Below, piece by piece: positions 12,881-22,646 of a stretch of DNA of 64,000 nt. The stretch's first letter is position 1. Each line of letters begins with the position of its first letter. The notes under the pieces are model-generated. The model had not been told where the DNA came from, ran no database searches, and saw nothing but the letters and a program-made list of their open reading frames with translations. The DNA is taken from NCBI GenBank assembly GCA_024811115.1, contig JAKOGH010001194.1, positions 186,001 to 250,000 of the forward strand. Direction: 5' to 3'. This stretch comes from Terana coerulea (lineage: Eukaryota > Basidiomycota > Agaricomycetes > Polyporales > Phanerochaetaceae). The position numbers and the translations under genes are program-made.

Positions 12881-13918
12881 CATTCTCTCTACTCGCTTGA
12901 TTTGAAATAACATTTCCCTAACAGTCGCGCGACTTCCAATTGGCTGGCTCCACTCTCAATGCTGGCGAATCTCGCATGCCGTTGCGACGAACGCATGTTT
13001 GTTCCGGCATGGTCACTGAGTGCCACTTCCACCCCGCAGCCACGATGTTCTCGGCCTTCATGGCCGCTCTGTAAGCCCATTTTTGCCACTATTCCAAATT
13101 CCAGCGTTGAAATTCGCCCTTGTTCCTGCAGGGAGTAAGCTCCACAAGTGAACATTCAAGTGCGACACCCGCCTCGAGTTGGGTCTATTGGATTCAGCGG
13201 TTCAACTCCATCGCGCGACTTGAAGGTGAGTTGTGCTGCGTTGTACGGTAATCCTTTCAGCTGATCAACTACTATCGTAGGTCGTTGCTTTGCAGTTGCA
13301 CAAAAATGGCTGGTGAACGGCTGCGAAGGATTCTATGTAAAAGTGTTTGCCTCCATTCACTCTCCGTCCACTCCCGCTCGCTGTTCTTTCCGGCCAGAGT
13401 CATCTCTCATCTGCCCATCTCTCATCTGCCAAGTACGCGGCATGAAATATAAACGACACTTAATCAAACCTTGTGGCGCCAGGAACCGCGTCGTCGTGGA
13501 GTGAGCATTCATATCTGTGGTCATGTAGCACACTAATAAGTCATAGATGTGGCCTTACTCCTTCGCTTAGTATTTTTCCAAACGGTGTAGGCCCGAATCA
13601 ACGTCGACGAGAGTTACGCTCTGCCCCCACTCAGCCCCAGTGATCGGACAACACTGTCGATGTTCGTCTGTTCCTGCCACCTCGGATTCTTACCTTTTCT
13701 GAAACTCATCATGCAGCTTCAAACATGTTCGCTCGGAATGTCATTCAGCTTCTCAGAATGCCCTTACAAGTCCTTTGCGCACAAAGATGGCCCAATTCCG
13801 AGTCTCGAAGGCATGGTATATTTTCCGAAGTTTACATGATATCGTTAGGCTCCAATGCAACGCTACATCGTGTACAAGTACAACACCGGCGGGTCCGCTG
13901 TCCCGACTTGCGGCCGAC
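12881..13918. other. Intergenic between HYD2 and HYD3
   Basis: About 1 kb with the HYD2 promoter and HYD3 3' flank. No further gene is supported. Confidence 0.55.
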
Positions 13919-14359
13919 TCAAAGAGAGATGGGAATGCAGCCGACGCCGATGAGGCCGCCCTAGATCCGAAGGTGAACATGGTTCCTCTCTCGTCCGAGT
14001 GAATACAAACTCACCACCTGAGTGTTGGAGCAGCAGACCGGAGACGCGCTGCAAGCGCTGCCAGAACCAACCCCGATGACGCTGATGGGGGAGCACTGCA
14101 GGCCGATAAGACCAGTGATGGGTCCGAGGACGATGCCGAGCAAACCAGCGAGGAGGCCGGCCTCAGCAGAGCTGCTCTAAAACATCGAGTACATGGTGAG
14201 CAAAGGGACAGAACGCGACACGAAGGCGACGGCACTCACGGAGATGGTCGAGTTGCAGCATTGGATGCTGCCGGTGTTGCAGGACCCTGCGCTCTGGGGC
14301 GTAGGTGTGGCGACCGCAAGAAGAGGGAGGGCAAGCACTGCGGCGACGGAGAACTTCAT
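13919..14359 (-). CDS. Class I hydrophobin (HYD3)
   Basis: Third member of the minus-strand hydrophobin triplet. Three exons, complement(13919..13960, 14015..14176, 14240..14359), 107 aa. Signal peptide [19 protein letters not shown]; cysteine motifs [29 protein letters not shown] and GVGCIPISL complete the class I pattern. Residues around Cys4 differ slightly (GLQC against GLTC in HYD1/2). Exon sizes are identical to HYD1. The 5' leader is recognisably similar to those of HYD1 and HYD2. TATA-like element about 75 bp upstream. No frame breaks. Confidence 0.95.
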
Positions 14360-14433
14360 ACTGGTGCTGGTGTGCTGGTCTGTAGCTGAACGGTTGAGTT
14401 CGACTGGAGAGCCAGTGCTGGTCTGTCCCACCC

Positions 14434-14439
14434 TTTATA
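14434..14439 (-). promoter_or_regulatory. TATA-like box of HYD3
   Basis: TATAAA on the minus strand about 75 bp upstream of the HYD3 ATG. Confidence 0.7.
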
Positions 14440-15186
14440 TCCTCAGAGCTGCACTGAATTTCTCTCACAGTCTGTCTAGATGGAGCTGCGGTCTGCCGCC
14501 ACACCGACCACATGTTCTGTCGGTAACTTGTTCCCGAACGCATGCCAAGCAGCATGTTTGGTCGTCCATCACGTCTGATTGGGCAGCCCATTCATCCCGC
14601 CGCTGTCTTGCACGGCGGAAATTTATATGTGAAGTTCAGCCCACACGATTCCATTTAGTCCGCCTGATCCTCTTCCAGCCAGTCCATTGTCTGGAACGGT
14701 GCCTTGCTCTGCGGGAGCGGCCTCATGTTCAACTGCACGCGGATATCAAGTTCTGGTCTCCCCGGATCTCCTAAGGCCTTGTCTCGACCTCCGCTCTTTC
14801 CCCCAGCGGCATCTTCCTTGGATTCTTCGCCAAGGCAATCCCATAGTAGGTCAATCGACGATACTTTCTCTTTGATTTCCTGTATCCTCTCTGAACTATC
14901 CCTGCAGAATCAGAAAGGGTACCACTCTTATGTGTAGCCTTGGAGGCTGTGCCTTCCGCCCTGCCTTGTCCGTGCAGGCAGGCTAAAAACTGTATTTCGT
15001 GCCGAGCCACCAATCAGACAAGCCATATAACACCCAATAGCCGATGTCGCTGCAATTTGCAAACTGGCCAATGGGACTTGTTCACGTTCCCTGCCGCACG
15101 GCCGCGAAGCGCCAGAGGTAAATTTTCTCAGCACGTCTGCCCTTTTCTAACTCCTATGGCATGTCGTAGTTTCTCTCCCTAATCGT

Positions 15187-16060
15187 TCACGTATTTCTCA
15201 CACGCACGCTGCATCGCTGATCCATAGCTTGTTGCTTGAGCAGTGAGCCTTCCACGGATGCCTTCGCGGCCGGTTGTTCCTTCAACCAAGGTTCCATACC
15301 GCTCGCCGTGAAGCTTTTCATGTTGTCCAATGGTTCTTCCGAGTTCGACAGATGGAGCACGCTCTCTAAAATGCGGCTATGTTTCTGGATATATTCAATC
15401 GTCTCCTGACATCCTGTGAGTGGCAACAGCTACGTTGAGGATATCATCTGATGAATGGATTCATAGAGGTGAGGTCACATCGTCATAGACTCCACAGCAC
15501 CTGGCCGGGCATGACAGAGAGCATCAGATGTAAGACGGCAACGACGTAAGAGAATTACCTTTGTTGTTCCCCAGTTGAGGGGCAGGACAAGGGCAGACTG
15601 AATATGTGTATAGATGTCCCCCAGTTGCCAAAGTCCCGCTCCCGCTACTTCCTCTCGCGCCTCCGTGAGCCCTTCCACTTTTCATTTAGCCTGCGATAAT
15701 CAATCATCTCACGCAATATTCTGAAATGTGTAGTGCCGATATTCTAGCCTAGGGGCGGTGCTGTGGTCAGTCTGGACAACGGGATCACTGCTATGCCTTC
15801 CATTCACGCGGTTGATGAAGAGGTCTGGAAAGGTGAGTACTTTGTATATCTGTACTTGTGTATTCCTCTTCACTCCTCTCCTCATTCACTGAGCGTCGTC
15901 TAGTGCACAGAGTGGCTGATGACTTCAGTCCACACACGCGACCTGCTAGGCTCTGCACCGCTTCACTATTCAATCGCTCACACCGCACAAAATCCGTGGT
16001 GATCGTTAGACCCTTTGCATCTTCCATGATATCGTAGAGTTTTCGGACCTCGAGGCGGAC
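15187..16060 (-). other. Possible unrecognised gene or gene remnant
   Basis: Minus-strand segments look protein-like: near 15660-15560 (containing LWQLGDIYTHIQSALVL), 15420-15190 (containing ETIEYIQKHSRILESVLHL) and near 16045-15930 (containing VRKLYDIMEDAKGLTITTDF). Plausible splice sites (acceptor before 15416, donor near 15560, acceptor near 16055) could join some of them. The amphipathic helical character recalls large fungal cytosolic proteins, but I cannot assign a family and could not build a complete model. It may be a degraded gene between the two hydrophobin groups. Confidence 0.3.
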
Positions 16061-17156
16061 GTGTCCTAGGGTGCGCCTTCGGCGTGTACGTACTCGCTCA
16101 GCGGCGCTTGGGCGTCTGGAAGCAGGATCGGATCATCCTGAGCCCAGGGTGCCGCACGACCGCTGCGCGTACTCAAACGGCAAACTATATGCGGGTTCGA
16201 TATTTTTCTTACCACGGGCTGACGGACGTTGGGACGACTCACGACGTCCGCTTCCCGTCATGAGGCTTCCAGCATGAGTGCGCGCTCAATTCTCTTGGAC
16301 ATCTGATCCCGCAGTTGAAGTTCGCCAGTCACCCGTTAGGGAGTTCAGACTCTTGACGATTCTGATGAAGCGATTTTGCGGAGCAGGCTCGACGTCAACA
16401 GGAGAATCGTCTCGAGAACTGCTGTCATTGCCCGCCCTGACCTCCACTGCTGTTGCTGCAGCCTGTCAAGCATATTCGCGCTGACCCAAATCATCTACTC
16501 AACCAACGGTACGTGTTAGTGTTATAATCTTTGAGTCAAATCCATGTCTTACTTGTTACCGAGGAGTTTTTTCCGAGTTCAATAAAAATGGTCCAGTGGT
16601 ATCATGTTCGCAGAGCGTCCACCTTACTCTCGTAAGCGGTGCGCCCAAATCGGACCTACTTTGTGAGGATCGAACAGGATCGCTCGGAAGGCTGATTTGA
16701 TCGGTGAGCCGCTGTGGGTCGTCACTGAATACTCTAACAAAGAATCCTCATTGTTACTCGATAGGAACTTGCACGATGTACCGCGCTCCGCGACTATTCA
16801 ACGAGCTGGGCTCATCGTAGTAAAGGCGTCACTCCCAATTGCCGCCACCTCCACAACGGGCGCCTGCAATACATGTCTCTGGTATGTGCATAACGTGATT
16901 CGAGCAGACCTTGACCTGACAAGCGCAGGACCATCGAGTTGCGATACGCTGCTGCCATCGCGGGTGCGCCGCAGTGACGAGGTGCGTAACCTGGGCCGGC
17001 ATAACTGGGCTTCTCGCTCCCGAGCAAGCCAACGTGAGCATCGCAGGAAGACCAGCAGCCTTCAAGCAGCATCCTCCAAAAATGGAGTCGCAGGCAGAAG
17101 CGAGGAGAAGAATAGCTGCGGACACCCAAGATTGATGAAAGTCGCCTCGAGTGGCA

Positions 17157-17163
17157 TATAAAA
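17157..17163 (+). promoter_or_regulatory. TATA box of HYD4
   Basis: TATAAAA about 120 bp upstream of the HYD4 start, the same place as in HYD5 and further out than in HYD1-3 and HYD6-8. Confidence 0.75.
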
Positions 17164-17279
17164 ACCCTACGTCGAGTGGGACACTGCAGCAGACCAGCCC
17201 AGTCAGCTTTCGTCCTTCAGCTCTCCTACCACACTCAGCTCGTCCACTAGACCTCTTCGTTTGTCGACACCAAGCCACG

Positions 17280-17733
17280 ATGAAGTTCTTCATCGCTCTC
17301 CTCTTCATCCTCCCCGCTCGTGGTCGCCAGACCCTCGTCCAGCGGCGACGGTGCTTCGTCTAGCGGCTGCAACACCGGGTCTATCCAATGCTGCAACAAC
17401 GTCTACTCTGTGCGCACCGTCCTGCTCTTTCGCTCAGCGATAGCGTCGCTGACCCATCTGCGGTTTTTTTCTCCAGAGCTCCTCCGACGAAGGCTCCAGC
17501 CTCCTCGGCCTTCTCGACCTTCTCGACCTTGACGGGTTGCTCGGCAGCGTCGGCACCGGGTGCAGCCCCATCGACGTTCTCTCAACTGGCAGCAAGTGCA
17601 GCAGCAACCCCGTGTGCTGCTCGAACAATAGCGTACGTGTCTCCGCGGCTACGCTCGTGCAGGACAACACTGACGCAAAGCTCTGCAGAATGGTGGTCTC
17701 ATCTCCGTCGGCTGCATCCCTATTCAGCTCTGA
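17280..17733 (+). CDS. Divergent class I hydrophobin (HYD4), one frame break in signal peptide
   Basis: Hydrophobin-like secreted protein of a second subfamily shared with HYD5. Three exons, 17280-17409, 17477-17632 and 17689-17733, about 109 aa. The N-terminus MKFFIALLFILP is a signal peptide; an extra C in the run at 17312-17315 then shifts the frame, and the second frame continues VVARPSSSGDG. Cysteines CNTGSIQCC, TGCSPIDV, KCSSNPVCC and SVGCIPIQL keep the eight-Cys pattern (X6, X33, X11, X5, X12). The Cys3-Cys4 segment is unusual: acidic with a Leu/Asp repeat (LLGLLDLLDLDGLLG). The break is probably an assembly indel because everything after it is intact. Confidence 0.85.
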
Positions 17734-19049
17734 CTCTGAGCCCCGAGGATGGCATTCCTATCTGCATCGTTGACCCCTTCTGTATGCGCCGCCATCATCA
17801 CATTTCGCCTCTTGACGCAGATGTACTTTTCCCGTGCTCAGTTCCCATGCTCGAATGTGCTCCAAGTATGCTACGCTCCTGTAGCCACTGATGATCGAAA
17901 AAATATCTGCGTTCACTCTTTCATCCAACAAGACACTTTCGAGCTTCAGTCTGCTCAGTTATTCTTTCTCCAGGTATGTTGGCATTGCGTTCTACGTGAG
18001 GCGCTTCCTGGATCCTCCCGCCGGCCCTCCTCGAATGGCGAGAGGGTGCCTTCCCTTTCAGGCGTTCCTGTTTAAGTAGCCGAACGGTTCGTGGCGCTCT
18101 TGACATCATAGCATTGCCGTGACATACGGATTTGAGATTTCCTCATGCCACCGGGCTGGAAGCCAATGGGAACTTCGAATGTTCGGGAGGAGAGAGCGCC
18201 CGTTTCACACTTCGGGCGTCACGGCAGCGATTTGGATCCCGCCGTCACAGTCGACCGTGAGTCCGTGACGTACGCCAGTCACTCACTTTCGCTGCGACCT
18301 GTCATGATTAACCTTGTCTACTCCGCACCCCATTCTCAAACCAGTGTGCGTGATGCTCCTACTATACTCTGCGAATTTTATACGCGACTGACTTTCCCAT
18401 AGTCACCGTGGTTCTATGTTTCAGTTCCTGAACGACAACTCAGCAGTATCATTTCTGCGGGATGTTCATCGAGCTCACCTCAACAGTGCGCGTTGTGGTG
18501 CGCATAAATCGGACATACCCTGCAAGAAATGAACATTGATATCGCTTGGAAGGCCGAGTTTGATATTTGATGAGTCGCTGCAGGTCGCCACTGTCACCAA
18601 GTCCTCTAACGAACTTAACTGTCGCCATTTCTTGACAAATCGGAATTCGCTCGCCACACCTAACACCCCAACCGCCCAACGCAGGCGTCGGCTAGGCTCG
18701 CCATTGCAAAGGTCCTACCCGCCGATTGCCTCACCTCCGAAACAACTTCAAGAAGCACTTGCAATAACGCATGTCTCGACGATTAGTGCGTTGCATAGCA
18801 TCAGCAAATCGAGCGGACGTCAAGCTGACTGCCAGTGGCTTAGGGTCTTTGCCAATTCACGTCGTGTCGCCTTCTTCACGAGTGCACCCCAATGACGGGA
18901 CGCTTGACCTGGGCATGGTAACAATAAAAGCAACGCAGGAGGACCAGCAGCCTTCAGGCAACATCCCCAAAGAATGCAGCCGCAGGCAGAATGCATACAG
19001 CATCAGCGGACCCCACGCTCACTGAAAGCCGCCCTCAGGCTGAACGACA

Positions 19050-19056
19050 TATAAAA
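19050..19056 (+). promoter_or_regulatory. TATA box of HYD5
   Basis: TATAAAA about 118 bp upstream of the HYD5 ATG, matching its position in HYD4. Confidence 0.75.
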
Positions 19057-19167
19057 GCCTTGCCCTCGAGAGCATTTCTTCAACAGACCCACCCAGTCAG
19101 CATTCGCTCGCTTCTCTACCACACTCTTTCGCTCCATACTCTCCTCGCCTTTCGCTGCCAAGCCAAC

Positions 19168-19637
19168 ATGAAGTTCTTCATCGCTCTTACCCTCGCTCTC
19201 CCCGCCTTCGCGGCTGCCATGCCCCAGGCCGGCGTCGGCGCGCGCGACAACATCTTGTCGCCCAGCCAGTGCAATACCGGCCCTGTCCAGTGCTGTGACA
19301 CCATGACCACTGTGCGCCTCATCCTCTTCCTCTGTTCAGCGTTGGCATGATCGACTTATATGTGGGTTTTTTGTAGAGCAACTCTGTGGAGGGCATGGCT
19401 TACCTCGCGCTCGCTGGGCTGACCGGCCACTCGGACGCCCATAAGGGCAACGTCGGCATCTCGTGCAGCGACGCCGTCGACGTGGTCACACTCGGAAGCA
19501 CCTGCAGCAACAGCCCTACATGCTGTTCTACTCGCGTACGTGTCTACTTGTCTACGCTTGAGTTGGAAGATGCTGACACGCCAGGTCTGCAGGGTGTTGG
19601 CCTCGTCTCTATTGGCTGCGTCCCTGTTCAAGTCTGA
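19168..19637 (+). CDS. Divergent class I hydrophobin (HYD5)
   Basis: Partner of HYD4 in the tandem duplication. Three exons, 19168-19311, 19377-19535 and 19593-19637, 115 aa. Signal peptide MKFFIALTLALPAFAAA. Cysteines: CNTGPVQCC, SCSDAVDV, TCSNSPTCC and SIGCVPVQV, spacing X6, X34, X12, X5, X11. The region between Cys3 and Cys4 is polar (LTGHSDAHKGNVG), unlike the hydrophobic loop of HYD1-3, so surface behaviour may differ. The reading frame is intact throughout. TATA box and upstream sequence resemble those of HYD4. Confidence 0.9.
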
Positions 19638-20263
19638 GCTCCGAGGACTGCATACACATGAGCATATTTTTCCTGTTTTGTGCGCAGCGGTCTCAGCACG
19701 CTTTACCCCTTCGAGTAGTCGCTCTCTCCCTGTATTCAGTTCACCCTCCTCGCGTATGCTTGAAGTTTGCTATCGTTCTGTAACTAGTGACCGAGTAGAT
19801 ACCCTACGTTATTTGACTGTTGCGCTACCTGTACAGGCCGCGTTCATACCTTAGTTGCGCAGATGCTTTCCAGTGAATAAGTATCTCTCTGTTCAGGCAT
19901 TCCTATTTAGGTAGCCTAAGAGTTTGTGGCGTTGTTGACATCATAACCCAACAAAACGGCTTTGCTTGTAGGCAGATAAAGCTCACTGGCACCGTTTGCC
20001 GCTTTGCAAGCTGTTGCAACATTGAGTATTTGACACACCTTAGACAGTCAGCTTCACTAAGGACTAAGACATGATATGAAGCACATATAGGATGTTACGG
20101 ATTGGAACAGCTTGCTATTGGAGGAGGGGAAGACAGATATAATTACAACAATGCTCCGACAAATGCTTCAATGACGATGATGAGAATGCTTCAGGGTAAA
20201 AGAATCCGTCACAGATTTTCTGCGACCACGCGCGTTCCGCGTCCGTCCCACAACGGAACGGCT

Positions 20264-20833
20264 CTACAGCTTCTCCGACCGGGACTGGTATGTTTCCCGC
20301 TCGTGCTCCTCCGTCTTCGACGAGTTCTTCAGGGGCCCCGAGACCTTGTCCTTCTCGTACGTCGCCTCGTACGCGTCCACGCGCTCTTCGCCGCTCAGGC
20401 TCGAGCTCGCGGATGCGTCGTTCTTGCCATGCCTCTTGTGCACGTGGTCGACGGTCTCGGCTTGCAGCTCATGGAGGGAGTGGTCTGACCGGTCAGCCTG
20501 GCGCGACGGTTAATGTCATGTGAAATGTGGGAGAGGGTAGAGACTTGCCTTGACGGCGGCCTCTGACGAGGACGCGAGGTATTGGTTCCAGCCTGGAGCG
20601 TTCTTAATTGGTGTTGACGTCTCGTGTTGCGTCTTGCTCAAGTTGCGGTGCTTCTCCTTCTCCAAGACCTGCAACGACTTGAGACTTGCGCCAATGGTTG
20701 CATAACATAGGAATGCATACCTCAGGGTCGTTGTCGTGGACAGTGCTTGAATATCTCTGCGCGACGGCAGCGGTGCGCGGGAGACAGGGGCCACAGCGCG
20801 GCGAAGGGCTGAGCGGGTAGCGAGAGAGTACAT
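20264..20833 (-). CDS. Small conserved-type protein with mitochondrial presequence
   Basis: Function unknown. Three exons, complement(20264..20497, 20549..20668, 20721..20833), about 155 aa after correction. The start MYSLATRSALRRAVAPVSR is Arg/Ser/Ala-rich without acids, typical of a mitochondrial targeting sequence, followed by QRYSSTV. The middle exon reads VLEKEKHRNLSKTQ and contains APGWNQYLASSSEAAVKA, a stretch I believe recurs in fungal hypothetical proteins (from memory, not checked). The last exon is hydrophilic, Glu/Lys/Ser-rich, ending QSRSEKL. Intron 2 starts with GC (AAG|GCAAGT) rather than GT. Two extra bases in a GC repeat at 20775-20778 break the frame between presequence and body; probably an assembly indel. 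Confidence 0.72.
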
Positions 20834-21769
20834 GTTGGTGGATGAGGGTAACGAAAAGTGTGTATGGTGTGTGTTTCCGAGAAAAAGGCTAGAACAAAAC
20901 CCGGATTAACGTGGGGAATGAGGTGGTGGTCGGTGGTAAGGGAAGAGAGCCAGCCCGTTTTGAGAGCGGGAGGTTGGAGGACGATGGAGTGACGGAAGGC
21001 TGTGACGTCACCTCTGCGCCAAGTCGACGACGCGAAGATACCCGGCGCGCGCAACTTAGGGTTATGATGTCAGCTAAACCCGAATAGATCCCCGCCCGTT
21101 GATCAGCCCGTCGGCCGAGGCCCGAGGGGCGGGGGGCGGCGGCAAATATCTGGACGCTTGCGGGAGGGTACACATGGACCCATAGCTCAGGCCTATGGGA
21201 ACCAATGACAACGAGGTAGGCATGTTGGAAATGATGGCGAAGAGCTCGAGATTAATGGTTGCATAGTCGAACAGACTATTGGGCTTTCCAACCAGTTATG
21301 AAGGTAAGAAAACGCAGCAGTCGCATCCTGATATAATATAATATCAAAGTGTCAAGTCATCATACAGAACAACTACTGCACTGTCTACTGAACAAAAATG
21401 TCGTAAACAGTGTACGTTATCCATCCGGCCGCCATGACGGTATGTTCGCCGGTGCGGCCTCATACGGCTCCCCCTGGAGGACCAGAGTCTGTGCGCACTA
21501 TCTCCTCTAGTTCGTCATACTCCATCGAAGTGACCTCTTGCCCTTGATCTTGGAGCCAATGGTAACAACGTAGCTCAAGAGAATGCCTTCAGCGTTGACG
21601 CAATGCCTGCGAACCGGCATCCTCGTCTTGCGGCTGTTCCAGCCTCCGTGATTTCCAGGCCGGCGCCACAAAGCGTCACACCATTGCACTGCTCCGGAAA
21701 TGTGGACTTTGCAAAGCTGTGTGTGCGGAAATTCATGACGAGGGAGTGCGAGAGCTGCACCAGAATGGG
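20834..21769. other. Intergenic
   Basis: Promoter side of the small mitochondrial protein and 3' flank of the LYR protein; no gene supported. Confidence 0.55.
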
Positions 21770-22246
21770 TCATGTGGCGTTTCTGGGCTTCTGCTGGTCT
21801 GTGGCCGGGTCCGACATGGAATCCTGCAGCGGGTACATCCGCTTCAGGTGTCTGTACTTGCGCAGGGAGTACAAAGCAAGCGTTTCTAGTTGCACAACAG
21901 CCATGAAGACATGTAGAAATGAAGATGTCAGAAAGCGCACCATTTCGTATGTACTCTCCCAACTTGATTGCCCTCTCAATCTCATCAGGGTCCTGCAAGT
22001 TCTTGTTCTCTAACGCAAACCGACTGGTTAGTACTCCCCTACCATCCTTCTGCAAGTCATAAAGCACATACTCTCAAACAAGCCCCGCAACTTGGCATGA
22101 AAATGGTACCTACCCGAGACCTCATTGACTCGTGTGACTCCTTGTGAACGAGGAGATACGTACGAAGGATCAGGATAATCCCGGCCCAGCCGGTGTAGCT
22201 CCTTGTACAGTGCAAGCACCCGCAGTCTGGTAGCCTTGCTTGCCAT
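21770..22246 (-). CDS. LYR-motif protein, ETFRF1/LYRM5-like
   Basis: Small mitochondrial LYR-family protein. The closest match I recognise is LYRM5/ETFRF1, which binds electron-transfer flavoprotein and regulates its FAD. Four exons, complement(21770..21885, 21941..22009, 22072..22109, 22164..22246), 101 aa, all phases consistent. Family features: LALYKELHRLGRDYP at the N-terminus (LYK in place of LYR), FHAKLRGLFEKNK, then AIKLGEYIRNETLALYSLRK and YRHLKRMYP, matching the three-helix LYRM5 layout. The 38-bp second exon is short. LYR proteins also act as Fe-S assembly adaptors, so the exact partner is an inference. Confidence 0.85.
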
Positions 22247-22646
22247 TCTCTGTCAGGTTGGAGGTGGTTGGGTATCCGTGGTGAGAGTACGCACACAAGG
22301 TGGCAGGAATGCAACAAGCGACAGGAGGCGACAGGACTCAGCGGACAAGTTTCGGTCCGTTGTCCCGCCAGCTAGTAGACGCCTTCGCTCAATTCGAACT
22401 TATGCATATGCATGAAGCTTTGAAGTCCTTTGGAGGTCTCCCCGAGCCTCTTCAGATTTGAATGTGCGCATTAGAGGTGAAAGATGAACGGTCGTTTGAG
22501 AATTGGAGTGCCCAGAGGGACAGTGACTGATATATAGCGACAAACAATACATGTATGATATGCAAGCAGGACAGCGTGCAACACGCGCCGAAAAATAAAG
22601 GAATAATAGAGCAGCATCGACATTCGTATATGCAAGCGTAGCAGGG

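Larger units (their letters stand above)
16641..18111. repeat. Tandem duplication, copy A (contains HYD4)
   Basis: Diverged segment matching copy B (18500-19947). Shared landmarks: an upstream block starting near 16641 (compare 18500), an upstream block around 17035-17100 (compare 18935-18995) containing GACCAGCAGCCTTCA, the hydrophobin gene itself, and a 3' block at 18061-18111 with GTGGCG and TTGACATCATA (compare 19896-19946). The offset is about 1.84-1.89 kb. Unequal crossing-over or replication slippage is the likely origin. Confidence 0.8.
18500..19947. repeat. Tandem duplication, copy B (contains HYD5)
   Basis: Second copy of the segment described at 16641-18111, in the same orientation and containing HYD5. 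Promoter-proximal and 3' flanking blocks match copy A well enough to see by eye, while the coding sequence between Cys3 and Cys4 has diverged strongly. Confidence 0.8.

Noticed and set aside
12245..14235. A separate biosynthetic or secretion cluster around the hydrophobins
   Set aside because: The ORFs between HYD1-3 are frame shadows of the hydrophobin exons and introns or incoherent intergenic frames.
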